Made by a program: the position numbers and the translations under genes. The notes under the pieces were generated by a model. The model did not search any database. It saw only the letters and a list, made by a program, of their open reading frames with translations, and was not told the DNA's origin. DNA of 64,000 nucleotides from Ancistrus triradiatus (lineage: Eukaryota; Chordata; Actinopteri; Siluriformes; Loricariidae), in NCBI GenBank assembly GCA_025084515.1, contig JAJAGP010000221.1, forward strand, positions 1 to 64,000, written 5' to 3'. This document shows positions 31,782-45,107 of the stretch, in pieces. Numbering within the stretch: position 1 is the first letter of the stretch; the number at the start of each line of letters is the position of its first letter.

Positions 31782-32494
31782 GACCTCAGCACTCAGTCCT
31801 GCTGCTTCACCTGTAAATATGACACAAGGACCTTATGAGAGCTTTGATAGCTCAGATTTACAAATATTTTGATTGGATTTCAGCTTTGTACTGTAAGTTT
31901 ATGACTTTGTAATTATACAGTTTGTTTTATATCATCAGAAATCTCAACCCGATGAGTCTGGTCCAAAATCTGTTCAATTAATTTTTGTCTTTATAATTAA
32001 TTAAAGTTTTTCTATGAGATTATTGTTTTTAAAAATGGGATTAATAATATATAGGGGTGTAACAGTGCATTATGATGCAAAATTATTACACTGTGCGACT
32101 TTGCCGAGATTGCCGATGCCAAGAGTTCTTTTACATCATTTAATGCAATTACATTTTTTGAACACCAGAGGGCAATCATAGGTCATGCACATTTCAAACT
32201 CCTTCTAATTTCAGTTAATTGCAGGGGACCAAAGATTTTTTTGTTTACATTTCTTTATACAAGAAAAGTAAAAAGTACATATTATTTTGAATTGTTTTTT
32301 TTTACAGAAATAAAAACGATTAGTTTTAAATAAAAAAAACAAAAAATTAAGAATAACCAAGTGAAAACATGGTGAAGCTACAGTGGAATATTTTGTTACA
32401 ATTTAAAACCCTACATTTCTATTAAATATTGTTATAAATAAACACAAAAAGTTAATTAATTAAAATGAAAGTATTCACTTATTTTTTCTATATC

Positions 32495-32640
32495 CGCTTG
32501 ATCCAGTTCAGGGTTGCAAGGAGTCACACACTCACTTTAGAGACGCCACTTGACCTAACGCTTTTCGGAAACCTACCAGGAGAAAAGTTACGCATATACC
32601 GGGCGAACATGCAAAATCCGCACAGGTAGCGGCCAATCTA
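32495..32640 (+). repeat. fragment of a dispersed fish repeat
   Basis: atccagttcagggttgcaa, then gaacatgcaaaatccgcaca: the usual order of a very common fish repeat, related to 1120-1275. Confidence 0.55.
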
Positions 32641-33170
32641 AGATTAAAAAATAAATATGTAATAAAAGTAATATATAAAATATATTTATTATAAGTGTAT
32701 AGAATATATTTGCTATTAATAAGTATATTATTATTTTTCCGTATTATGTGTTATGATTGTATTTATATATGTACATATGATATATAATATTGTAAAATAA
32801 TATAAAAGGTGGTATATGACTTTCCATGCCATTTAAATTATTATAAATGACTTCTTGTAAACATAATTTATAAATTAATTCAATTATTATTAGGTTATTG
32901 TTAAAAATCTAATAATAAAAAATTATGGAATTGATCATTATTAATTAAAAATGTATTTTATAAATAAATAGTTTTATTAATAGTTTTTCCTTTAAACACT
33001 TATTTTAAAAGGTGTTATTTTAGTTTTTTTTACATCAAAGCAAACAATTAGTAAAAATAGATTATAGAAATAAATATAGAAATAGATTTAATAATCTTTC
33101 AATATTTTACAACAAAGTTATGATAATTTTATGATAAAACAGAAGATATTTTACGATGTTAATGTAAATC
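32641..33170. other. very AT-rich DNA, nothing recognised
   Basis: Only A/T runs and short palindromes are seen. Confidence 0.6.
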
Positions 33171-33279
33171 GGGCTTTACAGCTTCCTTCCAATTGCATCA
33201 TGATTTTTTAAAATATGTTTTTAGGATGTTTTTAAGTTGCCGTGCTGTATGAGGTGATTAGGAGTGTGTAGGGTTGCCG

Positions 33280-33650
33280 TTTGTGTATCTTTAATGCGGT
33301 GTGTGTTCGGGGTTATCAGAGCTGAAGACAGTTGTTTAATGTGATGGCTCTCAGCTGGAAGAGGATTTTATCGCTGACGTTACAGCTCGCTCGCAGCCTT
33401 AAAACAACATTTGGCCGGGATTAGTGCTGGACGGCGGTTTTGCGGCGTAAACAAACCCTCCGGATCGGGCCGTAATGGGATTGTGTTCGCTCCTCGGAGG
33501 CATCTCTAACCTCTCGATGCGTGCTGGCGTTTTCATTTTCTTTAGGTCGTAAAACGGCTTCTGTCACCCATGTTATGACCCGAGCGGTAATTAGATCGGC
33601 GTGTAACTGTGGAGCTTTATCTCTGTACTCTCTGAGTTACATCACATGCA
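33280..33650. promoter_or_regulatory. candidate conserved non-coding block
   Basis: A sharp rise in GC and CpG between AT-rich flanks (ggacggcggttttgcggcgt, cctccggatcgggccgtaat). No open frame with family resemblance. The call is from composition. Confidence 0.25.
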
Positions 33651-34816
33651 GAATTTGTCCAAGATTCCCTGACAGAACTTGAATTTTTAGCAGGAAATAC
33701 GATAGAAAGATTTCTCAGTAGGTCTGAGTCACCCTGCAGAATCATTTTTCATAGCAGTTTATGGTTTATTAGGTCCTGTGCCTCGATGCTGCAGAATTAT
33801 GTGATAAAGAGTGCAAATAAAGAGCAATTTACGCTTTGTTTTCTAACCAAAGTTATTATAGTTAACGGAAATGAAAAAAGCTGAGATATGATAGTAATAT
33901 GCTAAAACCTATAAGAAGCCTAGAAACGAAAAGAAGTTGTGATTAAAATTCCATGATGGGCTGTGTTTGAGGGAGTGGAGGCTGGCTGGTCTGCCACAGC
34001 ACCCCCTGTTGGCCCTGAACGGTTTGTTGAAGCCCGTAAAGAAATGACTCTGTCTGACGTCACCGTTTGTGAGTTGGTAGGTTCTCCAGATACACAAACA
34101 CATCTGCACAAGTAATCAAGTGAGTTTTAGGTCATATATAATTTTAAGGAGATTAGAATAATATAAATATTTCTAACAGAAGCTTTATTCGAAACAGCCA
34201 GACTTCCAGATTTTCAATTCTCTTGATTTCTCTCCTTGTAAGTAAGGATGTGATTCTGTATGGCTTCCTTTTGCGGTTTCCCCCTTGCCTCGTTTAGGGC
34301 AGAAATGGCAGCCATTACGCGGCTTTCAGTAGCTAATGCCATGCTTAAAGACTGACCGGCTGAGGTTCAGTCTCTGAAAACATAGCTCATGTTGTATTTC
34401 ATGCTAATTGGTGTCAGAAAGGCGGACGTTATGGGGACAGGGCGAGCTAATGAATACCCTGTTTAACCACAGTGTGAGTTTAATCATTATTTCACAAACA
34501 CAAGCCTGGAAACCGTTTTAATTACTGTTTTACTCCCGTCTGGTTATAAATATTGTAGAAGTTCAACCTCAAGTCGTTCAAATTAGATAAACTTCAGCCT
34601 TAGCTACACAACTGGGAAGTCAGTGGAGATTGCGACGGGGAGCCATGGGGTTGGTGGTACTTTGGGAAATGCTTGAGTATGTTTAGAGAGAAATCCAACA
34701 TCATGCTGATATTGCAGGTTGATTATAAGTGCCGGTCTGGACTCCAAGCCGTCTTGTGTTTTTAGAGGGTGTAATCTGTGGAGGTCCAAGGCGAAATAGG
34801 TCCAACAACTCAGCCT

Positions 34817-35060
34817 TGATGGGGCTTATCTTCAGATGAAGCGCTGAAATAAAAATGGTATCACTTTACCAAGACAGAATGGAAAAGGATCCCCTTCATG
34901 GTCATTAGGGTTGGGTATCGTTGGCATTTCATTGATTACGATTTTTGTTATCAATTCCAAGTTTTGATCCCAAAATGGTGAAAAAAAATCTTATTTTCTA
35001 TATTTCAGTTCAAAAGTAGTCATTTTTATTTAAGCTTTTTGTCCCATTTAAACCTGTTGT
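34817..35060 (+). repeat. local duplication, copy 1
   Basis: Starts near gggcttatcttcagatgaag and contains atggtatcactttaccaaga, gggttgggtatcgttggcat and ctttttgtcccatttaaacc. The same order recurs at 35398-35600. Confidence 0.85.
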
Positions 35061-35397
35061 AAGTAAAAGCTTAACGTGGCTTAATGTTAAAAACCAAACT
35101 TCTCTTAATTACTACTGATCATAAGTATTCTACTGCTGAAATAATGAAAAGTAAAGGAATTATTTTAACATTAAGGTCTTGACCTATAATAGGTTTAAAT
35201 GAGAAAAAAAGGCTTAACGTTAAGGGCTTCCTTTTCTTTCAGATCACAGCTTCATCATTTCAGCAGTAGAGAGTTTTTATGATCAGTAATAACTGAGAGA
35301 AGTTTGGTTTGCTTAGGCCGTTGTTTTAATATTAAAACTCATTCAGCTTTGTTCCCATGAAGTGTTTTAGACTCTCTCTTTCTAATGTTGAAGTCTT

Positions 35398-35600
35398 ATC
35401 TTCAGATGAAGCCCTGAAAGTCAAGGATGAACTGCAAATAAAAATGGTATCACTTTACCAAGACCGAATAGAAAAGGATCCCCCTCACGGTTGTTAGGGT
35501 TGGGTATCGTTGGCATTTCATCGATTATGATTTTAGTTCAAAAGTTGTCATTTTTCTTTAATCTTTTTGTCCCATTTAAACCTGTTTAAGTTTATAACAG
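35398..35600 (+). repeat. local duplication, copy 2
   Basis: About 85-90% similar to 34817-35060, lacking its middle (the stretch with aattccaagttttgatcc). The 'gggttgggtatcgtt' phrase is itself common in fish repeats. Confidence 0.85.
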
Positions 35601-36829
35601 ATCAACTTTCCACACTTTACATTTCGGCTTTTCGTTTTCTCTTACAAAGGTTTGAGCACTTATTTTCCAGTGTCCGTCTTCTGTTAACGCTATAGCGGAG
35701 GGTATTGAAACAAAACTACATGATTACGGATTTTTGCACTAATTTGAAGCATGAAATTCGTTAGTAGGAACCGATGAAGTGAAATCTAAATTCTGTTTTT
35801 AATGGGTACCCTGCAAAGTTAATAATTAAGAAATGTATAGCAGTTAGAAGCTGTAATTCCGTTACCACTAATATTCCCACATTATTATAAACATCTCTTG
35901 TATGTTTATTAAATTCACTTCACCTTCTGCTATACTTCTTGGACCCCTTACTCCAGTTCAGGAGGTTGAGCTTCTTGTTGACCAAAACACCATCATGGCT
36001 TGGACCTCTTTATAATGATAAACTTTAGCTTTTTATGGGTGTAGCAGCATTTCTTAAAGATCTATTACTGAGACTACAAATCTCCAGTTCAATCAAAGTG
36101 TGTTATTCTATTTAAACGCTATACAGCGAGATGTCTTTTATTCAGTTATGCGCTGTTAAACATCGAACCGATCAGCTTTAACGTCGGAGGTCTTAAGAAT
36201 TATAATTTAAAAAAGAAATCTTATAAGCAGTATAGTTAATTCGTGACAGAAAACTAGTAAGAGTGGACCCTTGCAACCCCTGCTGACAGAAAAGAGAACC
36301 ACAGTCTTGAAAGGAAAAGACATGGTAGCGTTCCTCTAGCATTTCAGTTTTCAGTAAGTGTTTCAAGTTTAACAGTACTAAATGTTTTCATAGTGTATTT
36401 TTGCAAAGTCTTTAAACTACTATGTGACTTTGGTGAAGTCCAGTGAATGTCCTGTTTCTCAGAACGTAATGCGGACGTTAAACGGTGCATACCTGTATTA
36501 CGCTAAACAAGGATTCTTAAGAACTTAATCCTGTTGTCGGAAAAACCCTAATGGTTTCATATGTAGTTTTTTCATTCCCCTGCCACCTCTGGCTGCTCGT
36601 TTTTTGTCTCAGCTTTTTATAATGCTACTTTGATAAATAAGATGAAATGCAATTAATATATTTAGACGTGACTGCACAACAAAGTGAGTGTTTTTTGTTT
36701 CCAAGAACCGGTTTCGACTTTTAAAAGACTCTCTCGCAGACAAGAGTAAATGAAAACATTGTTTTGGTGCCTCCAGCGGAGCTTTATCGATCTGAAGTAG
36801 CGCTAGGACAAAGCGGCGAGCACCGAGCA

Positions 36830-37720
36830 CACACACTTACTCATTATCCATGTTTTTCTGTGCAGTAGGGAACATCCAGAGCTGATGGACTCAGATCTTT
36901 TTTTATTTTTTTATTTTTTTATCAGTGGCGGCGAGGAGCTTAATGCCTTGTTTGCGCTGAAAGTCTGAGTTGATTGATGCTGGAAAGCTGCAGAATGCCT
37001 CCGTGGTGCTCTCTTTCTCTTTAGTGGACGCTCTGGTCTCGGGTTTTATTTGAGTTTGTTTTATTCTAAGCCTGAGGTTGATTTTCGGCATCAGCTGATC
37101 GTGGGTTTTAGTGCTGAAATAGATGTGTATCGTTAAATTGTGGATCGTTTGTTGCTGAGCCATACTGAGGTGCTGTCGCATTATTTGTATGCCGAGTTGG
37201 TAGAGTTTCTTTTAAAGGCAGAAAAATCCGTAATCACGTCCTCTATGCTCTGCGTCATCGCACTGAGAGCTGAAATTACCCTGCATTGTGTGGAGAAAAT
37301 CACACATCGCCGCCGCTCATCCTAGATGACAAAGAAAACAGGGAACATCATTTACGACACACTTTCCGTCTGGGACTAATCAGGAGCTTCAGGTTGTGAT
37401 GCGGCGCAGCGCTGTCGGGTCTGAGCTCGAGCACTCAAGGCCTATAAATGCGGCTTACGTCCCAAAAGGGTTTTTATTTATGTGATGCGGAAATCGTTAT
37501 AGGAAGCACTACACTCTAGTCCTGTTCGTATTTACGATATTTGTTGGCGAAGTGCTCAGTGAGGGACTGCAGGTGGTGTGAGGCAGTTTGTTTCTGCCGC
37601 CGTTACCCTGGTGTGCAGCTCTTAGGTCTGGTTCTGATTGAGCTGCCAGCCTGCTGTAATTATTGCAGCAATATTCCCTCGTGAGATCCGAGTTGCGATC
37701 CTTTAAAGCCCGCGACCAAG
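36830..37720. other. gene-poor, repeat-free block that may be conserved non-coding DNA
   Basis: Complex sequence with CpGs and no repeat signature, for example atttgtatgccgagttggta and ctgtaattattgcagcaata. Short frames on both strands have no family resemblance. Confidence 0.25.
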
Positions 37721-37859
37721 CAAGAGCCGCTGACTATTGATTAGTATTTAGAGCGCTCACTCATGGATAGTCCCAAGTTTGTTTAGCTCGTACCCCTGGG
37801 TCAGGCTCTAGGGCTGTGCCTGCTGGTTAGAGATTTAAAAATGGCACTAAGAATGAGGC

Positions 37860-39150
37860 TTCAGCTCTGTTTGGTTAGGGAAAGTCTTTAGGCTTCTTAG
37901 TCTCAGATTTAGTTGCAGTTGCAGTTTTTATAACTCTAACTCGTGCGTACTAAAGGTCCTTGGATTCGGACTTTAGTCCCAGACTTTTGGGCTTGGATTG
38001 GTGGTTACTCTCGGGCTTAGAAGTCTTTGGGGCACTGAATCTTGCTTCATCTTAGTCCGGGTGGATCTGACCTGTCCTGATGTTGAAGGCTTTAACTTTT
38101 GGTTAGTCTCAGGTCTTTTATTCCATTTTTTGGGCTCTTACTGTTGATTTGGCCCAGATTTAAGTCTGACTATTCTTTTTAGTCTCTAGTCTTTAGGGCT
38201 GTGGTTTTGTTAGTCTTAATATTTAGAGCACTGATTTTGTTGGACTTGGGACTCTGATTCTTGGGTATTCCCTTTCTTTTGGGTTCCAGCTCTTGCATAG
38301 TCCTTGTCTTTGGGGTTCTTAATCTTAAGTACCAGGCTTTAGGACCCTTACTCTGATTCTTGGTTAGTCCTAATGTATACGACTCTGTTAGCTAATCCCA
38401 GTCTTTAAGGCTTTGATTGGTTTCTCCAAGGTTCTGCTTTGTGGTTACTCAAAGAATATTATGTACTGACTTTTGGTTGGCTAGTCTTAGTCTTTGGTGT
38501 TCTGATTATTGTTGGTCCTAGTCTTTGGCTTTCTGACTATTGTGGTCTTTGATTTTCTGATTATTGTTGGTTCTAGACGTTGGCTTTCTGATTATTTTTG
38601 GTGCTTGTCTTTGGTTTTCTGATTATTTTTGGTCCTAGACTTTGGTTTTCTGACTATTGTGGTCTTTGATTTTCTGATTATTGTTGGTTCTAGTCTTTGG
38701 TTTTCAGATTATTTTGGTCCTAGACTTTGATTTTCTGACTATTGTTGGTTTTAGCCTTTGGCGTTCTGACTGTTGTTGGTTCTAGTCTTTGGTTTTCTGA
38801 CTATTATTGGTCCTATTCTTTGGTGTTCTGATTATTTTGGTTCTATTCTTTGGTGTCCTGATTATTTTGGTCTTAGTCTTGGTTTTCTGATTATTTCTGG
38901 TTGTAGTCTTTGGTTTTGACTGTGGTTGGTCTTAATCTTTGGTTTTCTGTCTAATAATGATTGTTGGTTCTGGTTGTGGTTATGTTTCTTGGATAGTCAG
39001 GTTCTTTGGACTGTGATGCTTGGACAGTCTCGTATCTTCGCATGTTTTAGGGCTTTGAATCCTGGATAATCTTTTGGATAATGACTCCTTGTTAGTCGCA
39101 GGTCTTTAGAGCTCTGACCACTGGTTTATCCCAGTCTTTAGGGCTATATC
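37860..39150 (+). repeat. 31-bp minisatellite family, main array
   Basis: Degenerate copies of the type tagtctttggttttctgatt plus attgttggtcc follow one another, cleanest at 38470-38965 with about 16 copies. At the edges a second flavour appears, ggttagtcccagtctttagg with gctctgactctt. Confidence 0.88.
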
Positions 39151-40199
39151 GCATTTTGGGACTGTAATAGGTTCAGTGGTTTTCTTCTCGGATGGGAGTA
39201 ACTTTAATGGTACTTATTTGTGAACGTGGCTTGAATTGGCTTGAGGATCGTTATTTAATTGCTGTACCTTGAAGTGTTTTCTTTAAGACCGTTATGATGG
39301 AGCATTGAGAGCTTTGCATTTTCCGTAATATCCATCACGATTTAGCCTAGCACACCCGCTCCAAGGTAAAACCAACATGGATGACAAGGACAATGTTCCC
39401 TTCTTGTTCCAAGACTTGGCTTGACATCTTATTTTCTCATTGCTGAGCTGTGAGTTCTAGAGTACAGCGTGTATAATGAGGACACATGCAGGTTATGACA
39501 GTGATTTATTCGAGGCCCGGTGATAAGTGGGCTTTTAGATTAGCGTGATGAACGACTCACGCCCGTTCTCCTCCTGCGTGACTCTCTCGTTCCTCTCTGG
39601 CGCTAATGTTCTTTTAACCTTAAAAGGCCGCAGTGTAGCGGGGTTTAATGACTGTCATTGTGTATGGAGTCACATTTAAAATAAAAAATAAAAAGGTCAC
39701 GATAAAACGTCTGGCTATGAACAGCATACTAAGTAGTAGTGAGACACTGAACGATCCCTAATGAGCAGGCCTGTCTCTTTAGTCCTGCAGTGACGCGAAA
39801 CGCAGCCACCAGATGGCGCTGAAGCTTTAGGAGACGTCTGATAGTTCAGATTCTGACAGATAGATAGATTGATTGATTTGAGGAACGATCGTCACTCTGT
39901 GTCAGAATGTGGTACATGAAGTATGTCAGAACTATTTTTTTCTTTGTATTTGTTTTGTATGCTTGAACTGAGAAATGGTGACAGCGTCTCTTCCATGGAG
40001 CTGTCACTAAACAAGAGGCTCCAGCTAAGGGGCAGTACCCTTTTTAGGAATCTACACAGCTCTGACTCTTGGTTAGCCCAAATCTTTTGAGTCATAATCA
40101 GGCTTGGCATCAGGGTGTCGTTTAATGGGGCAACACCCCAATCTTCACCACTCTAGTGTGGCCTAAATATTAACGACAGAGACCAGAGGACAGCACAAT
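39151..40199. other. intergenic DNA, no gene seen
   Basis: No exon found. A short (TAGA)/(TTGA) run lies at 39861-39880. Confidence 0.45.
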
Positions 40200-40460
40200 G
40201 GTCTTCAAACTCTTATTGTTCTTGTCTTTGTTTTTCTGACTATTTTTGATTTTAGTCTTTGGTTTTCTGATTTATTGTTGGTTTTATTCTTTGGCCTTCT
40301 GACTAGTTTTGGTTTTCTGACTCTTGTTGGTCCTAGTATTTGGTTTTCTGACTATAATTATTCCTTGTCTTTAGTTTTCTGACTATTGTTGGTTTTAGTC
40401 TTTGGTTTTCTGACTGTTGTTGGTCCTAGCCTTTGGAGTTCTGAGTATTCAGAGTAATTT
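40200..40460 (+). repeat. 31-bp minisatellite family, second array
   Basis: About eight copies of ttggttttctgactattgtt type with gtcctagtcttt links, the same family as at 38.5 kb. Confidence 0.85.
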
Positions 40461-42250
40461 GGTGAACGACGTACAGTTTAATTGATTGATTGTTTTTGTG
40501 AAGGTATGTCAGACCCAAAACAGAATAAAAAGAAAATTTTTATATCTTTAATATTTACTATACTCTCTATACACAGAGCATATATAACTGTACTCACATT
40601 TTAATGTTGCTTGTGATTTATACCCTGTATGGAGTGGACAGATTCTGGTAGAGATATTCTGATCACAGAACCCTAAGCACTGAGGAGGGGAAAGCCTGGT
40701 CTGAGATAGAGGAATCTCTTAACAGCTCCCAAGAGCTTTAGTTTAAGGTTCCAGAGCCATCTGTTAGAGGGAGATTTGCTGTTTTGCTGTACTGCAACAA
40801 AGATGAAAGCAGCAGTGGTACACAAGAATGCATAACAGAACCTGATGAGCTATTAGGAGAAATCACAGTAGACAAGGATAGAAGCAGAAGAGGCCAAGAA
40901 GAGGCTGTGGAGAGGCAAAGGGAGGATGGAGGAGTAACGAAGAAAAGATGTGGAAATGACACAATTGATTTTTTTAGAGAGAGAGAGAGAGAGAGAGTGC
41001 GAGAGCGGTCAGAATGAGAGACCTCTAAGGGAAAAGAATTGGAGCTGAAAAGATAGATAGAAGGAAACAAGGTCAAAGTGGCAGAGCTCAGGTGGGCAGA
41101 TGACAGAAATGTTATCACTAATGCAGAAACAACAAGGACAAAGTAAATCTCCTGAAGAAAAGAAAATGCATTCCTTTTTTAACATATGGTTGCTAAGCAG
41201 GTGCCGGATCATTCGATATGGTTGGTAAGGTATATTCTTGCTGGTTGCTATGTGCTTGCTGTGTTCCGTCTTTTTTTTTTCTCGGTCGTTCTTGGTTGCT
41301 CCCAGTCTTTAGAACTCTGGCTCTTTGGTTAATCCCACTTGTAGTGCCACTGGTTGGTACCAGTTTTTATGACCCTTGATTTTTCTGGATGAAAAAAATG
41401 CTGTCAAGTTTAGAAAAAGAACTGATGTATATTAACGTCGTCCTTCACACCGAGTCCGAAACTGATGGGCCGTGTCACTGCGTAAATCTGTTTGTATGTT
41501 CTATTTAATGGGAGCATCTTCTAATTTCTGCGTTGTTAAAATCAGGCTGACCAATCAGAGCTCGGTTGCCGGGCAGAACAGCTCATCGCAAGCTTATAGG
41601 ACAAGCGACACGCTGACTCTAAAAATGGATGTTTAAGAAAAGATCTGGTGGAATATAGCTGCAAGACTGGAGAATGATGGTGATAAACCTCACAGTGACT
41701 GGATGGAACGTTTTATTATTTATTATTAAGTGTCTGTTCTTGATCACAAAAACCACAAACTATAAAAAGCTTCCTGCACTAATCTTCATCCGTGGCTTTG
41801 TTTTTTTTTTAGTTCATCCTATGCCATGCAGCTGCTATTGGTTGATAACAGTGTTTGGGGTTCTGGTTATTGGTTACTCCCAGTCTTTAGGACTTTTAGC
41901 TACAACTCTTAAGAACTCTAAGACTTTTCTTGTGGCCTGGAATAGTCCTATACTATAGGGCTCTGCCTCTTCTATAGGCTCTACATAAGCTACGTAGGTG
42001 TGTGCTTGTATGTGCATTTATTTATGACTAATTCACATTTCTTGGAATTTATTGGGTGATATTAAATGACGTAAAGGTCCATAAACTCAAACAGCGCTTC
42101 TGTTCTGCTCTGGTTGTCCTTCTCTTTGTGTCCTCGGGTTATTTTCAGCTTGGCCTCTGTAGCTGGAATATCACACCTCAGCTACTGTACCTGCAATGTC
42201 TAAAGCTCAGAGGTCACTCCTACGGGCGCACACCCAATCAAATATTGTAG
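40461..42250. other. intergenic DNA with scattered minisatellite units, no gene seen
   Basis: Includes a purine-rich part (40800-41030) with a (GA)n run at 40977-40998. Scattered copies of the 31-bp unit lie near 41285-41370 and 41860-41960. Open frames crossing them are not gene-like. Confidence 0.45.
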
Positions 42251-42600
42251 CTGCTCAGTAGTGAAAGTTAGATTATGAGAAACATCGGAAGTTCTGGAAC
42301 CGGATTCATGAACGTGGTTTAAAGAAAATCTTAAATGTGTTTTTTCTTCACTTTATTCTTAAGAAAAATTGTGATTCTTCAGATAACATCTTGAGAATTA
42401 CCTTTATTTTTTTTTCATCTTTTCTCTTTTCTTAAGAACAGTTCTTGAAAATGTTCTGTTCTTAACTTATCTTAGGCTGTAAGAGTCAACAAGATCAAAA
42501 TTTCCATAAGAAAACAAAAAGTTTCTTAAGAAAAAATTTTTTTTGGAGAATATTTTTTCACAGGATTGTTTTCCTGTTGGCTGTTTTTTCCACCATCACC
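42251..42600 (+). repeat. TTCTTAAGAA-rich repeat, copy 1
   Basis: Contains aaaaattgtgattcttcaga, cttttcttaagaacagttct and cttatcttaggct. The same order is found at 43640-44060. Confidence 0.65.
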
Positions 42601-42662
42601 TCTATTTCTTGTTTTTCAATGCTTGGTTTGATGTTTTTCCTCTGAATGGATTAAACTAAATA

Positions 42663-43512
42663 CAGTGGTGATTGAAAGTTTGTGAACCCTTTAGAATTTT
42701 CTCTATTTCTGTATAAATATGACTTAAAACATCATCAGACACAAGTCCTAAAAGTAGATAAAGAAAACCCAGTTAAACAAATGAGAAAAATATTATACTT
42801 GGTCATTTATTTATTGAGGAAAATGATCAATATTACATATTAGTGAGTGGCAAAAGTATGTGAACCTTTGCTTTCAGTATCTGGTGTGACCCCCCTGTGC
42901 AGCAATAACTGCAGCTAAAAATTTCCTGTAACTGTTGATCAGTCCTGCACACCGGCTTGGAGGAATTTTAGCCCATTCCTCCGTACAGAACAGCTTCAGC
43001 TCTGGGATGTTGGTGGGTTTCCTCACATTAACTGCTCACTTCAGGTCCTTCCACAGCATTTCAATTGGATTAAGGTCAGGACTTTGACTTGGTCAATCCA
43101 AAGTATTTTACTCTTCTTTAACCGTTCTTTGTGTGAGAGAGGCCTTCAGTTGCTTAGAAGTTATCCTGGGATCCTTTGTGAGCTCGCCAACTATTACACA
43201 ACTTGCTCTTGGAGTGATCTTTGTTGGTCAACCACTCCTGAGGAGGGTAACAATAGTCTTGAATTTTCTCCATTTGTACACAATCTGTCTGACTGTGGAT
43301 TGTTGGAGTCCAAACTATTTAGAGATGGTTTTGTAACCTTTTCCAGCCTGATGAGCATCAGCAACTCTCTTTCTGAGGTCTTCAGAAATCTCCTTTGTTC
43401 GTGTCAGGATGCACTTCCACAAACATGTATTGTGAAGAATAGACATTTTTTCTTCTTTTTTTTTTATTTTATAGAAAATTCTAAAGGGTTCACAAACTTT
43501 CAAGCACCACTG
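42663..43512 (-). mobile_element. internally deleted Tc1 copy (family G, copy 1)
   Basis: Ends CAGTGGTGATTGAAAGTTTG and the inverse caaactttcaagcaccactg are present, with TA at 42661-42662 and 43513-43514. It is 850 bp against about 1.5 kb for the related copy at 45.9 kb. The join near 43127 drops the whole catalytic part of the transposase. The start region on the minus strand survives in degenerate form (RTKEISEDLRKRVADAHQAG). Confidence 0.93.
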
Positions 43513-43639
43513 TAACTGAAATAACGTAAATAAAAATTGAAAAATATTGAAAAATGTGTCTTGCCCCGCATACAGTATATAGTAAGGTGTAAAATGCAAC
43601 ATAACCTACATTAGAAAATAATGAATATTTCCTTAAATA

Positions 43640-44060
43640 ATATTTGAGAACTGCTTAAGTTTTTTCGAGAATTGCATTTAAGAACATTCTTATGAACTTC
43701 TCTGTTCTTGTCTGAAGAACCTTTGCAAGTATTTTTCTTAAAGCTTGTATGAATTGTTTTTTCTTAACATTATTTTTCATAAAAATTGTGATTCTTGAAA
43801 TAACTTCTTGATAATTATCTTATTTTTTCCTTACCTTTTTTCTTAAGAAGAGTTTTTGAAAACGTTCTTAAATGTTTTCGTAACCTTACAATATCCTCGC
43901 ACTTCTCTTAGGCTCTATGTTAACATGAAAGCCTACATAAGAAAACAGACTTGCATAAGAGAATATCTTCTTAAGTTTTTTTGAGAATTTCATTTCATTT
44001 CTGTGCTTGTCTTAAAAACTTTCACAGCTTTTTCCTTAAGAAAGTTTTTTTGATTAATTA
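43640..44060 (+). repeat. TTCTTAAGAA-rich repeat, copy 2
   Basis: Shares taaaaattgtgattcttgaa, ttaagaagagtttttgaaaa and tcttaggctc with the copy at 42251-42600. Together they flank the deleted Tc1. Confidence 0.65.
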
Positions 44061-44794
44061 ACGTAATTAACATCTTGTTTCCTTTCTATAAATTTAAAAC
44101 ATAATGCTATTATGTATTATAGGTAGCAGATCAGTCTTCACTTCTATCCTGGCTTACTGTAACTTGAGTCATTTGTCTTTATTCATCTCAAAACATCTGA
44201 CACAGTCATGTACTGTAGTTACGTCCTCTGATGTAGGTGCATGACTTTTATTGTTTCCTTAAAACATAAAATAACTCTCACGCAGAATCCCAAACCTCCA
44301 AGAAAAAGCAAAAGCAGCAAAACCCGAGGGAAAAGCAGCCGTTCAGTCGCTGTCGGAGGTAGATAAGCAAATTATATCCAGCATAAAAGCTCGCCCAGGA
44401 GCGACTTCAAAACAGAAAAAACAAATACATATATTGTTTTTAGGAATTGAGGGAATTGGAGGTCATGTTTTACCGTTAAATGTCCTTAAATGATTAATTT
44501 ACCTTCAAAGCAGTGCCTGATTTCCACCAAACCCTGGACAACGGAGATAAACCGAGAACTAGAGTATGACTAAAATATTCAAATGAGCCTTCGAGTCGAG
44601 TAGTGGCAGGGTTTTACTAAAAACATCAAAGAATCTGGAGTCAAAAAAGAGACATCACTCTTTAGTGCTTCAAACAGGATGTGTAATACCTCATTGTTTT
44701 ATTGTTGCTCTATTTTCATTGAAATATTTACCCAGGTTTATTTATGATCTGCAGATTTAGAGACTTTAACTCATCGAGGCAGAACACAGACATA
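44061..44794. other. intergenic DNA, no gene seen
   Basis: No exon or clear repeat recognised. Confidence 0.45.
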
Positions 44795-45107
44795 CAGTAC
44801 TGTGCAAAAGTATTAGGCCACCATTAAATTAGGTATAGTTTTACTAATGGTATTATAACCATATGTAATTTTCTCAGTCTTGTATTAGAATACAAACAGA
44901 AAATACAGGAAATTTATATGCAGTATTTAAAAATTCATCAGGATTCCAAGTTGACCCTTCTGTGGTTTAAAGAAGCTTGATTAGGAATGGTCTTTTTGGA
45001 AGGGTAGCGCAAAAGAAACCAGGTTTTTTGAAAGAGGAAAAGAATGAAAAGGGGCTAAACCTTCAACAACAAATCTAATAGTGGCTTAAGACTTTTGCAC
45101 AATACTG
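44795..45107. mobile_element. Tc1-type MITE, 313 bp
   Basis: Ends CAGTACTGTGCAAAAGTATT and the inverse gacttttgcacaatactg, with TA at 44793-44794 and 45108-45109. The interior includes short transposase-like DNA (agaaaccaggttttttgaaa) but no frame. Confidence 0.9.

Noticed and set aside
31621..31872. Ser/Trp-rich open frame overlapping fbxo15 exon 9
   Set aside because: It is an off-frame shadow of the last fbxo15 exon.
40738..41118. Open frames on both strands in a purine-rich block
   Set aside because: Low complexity, no splice context, no family resemblance.
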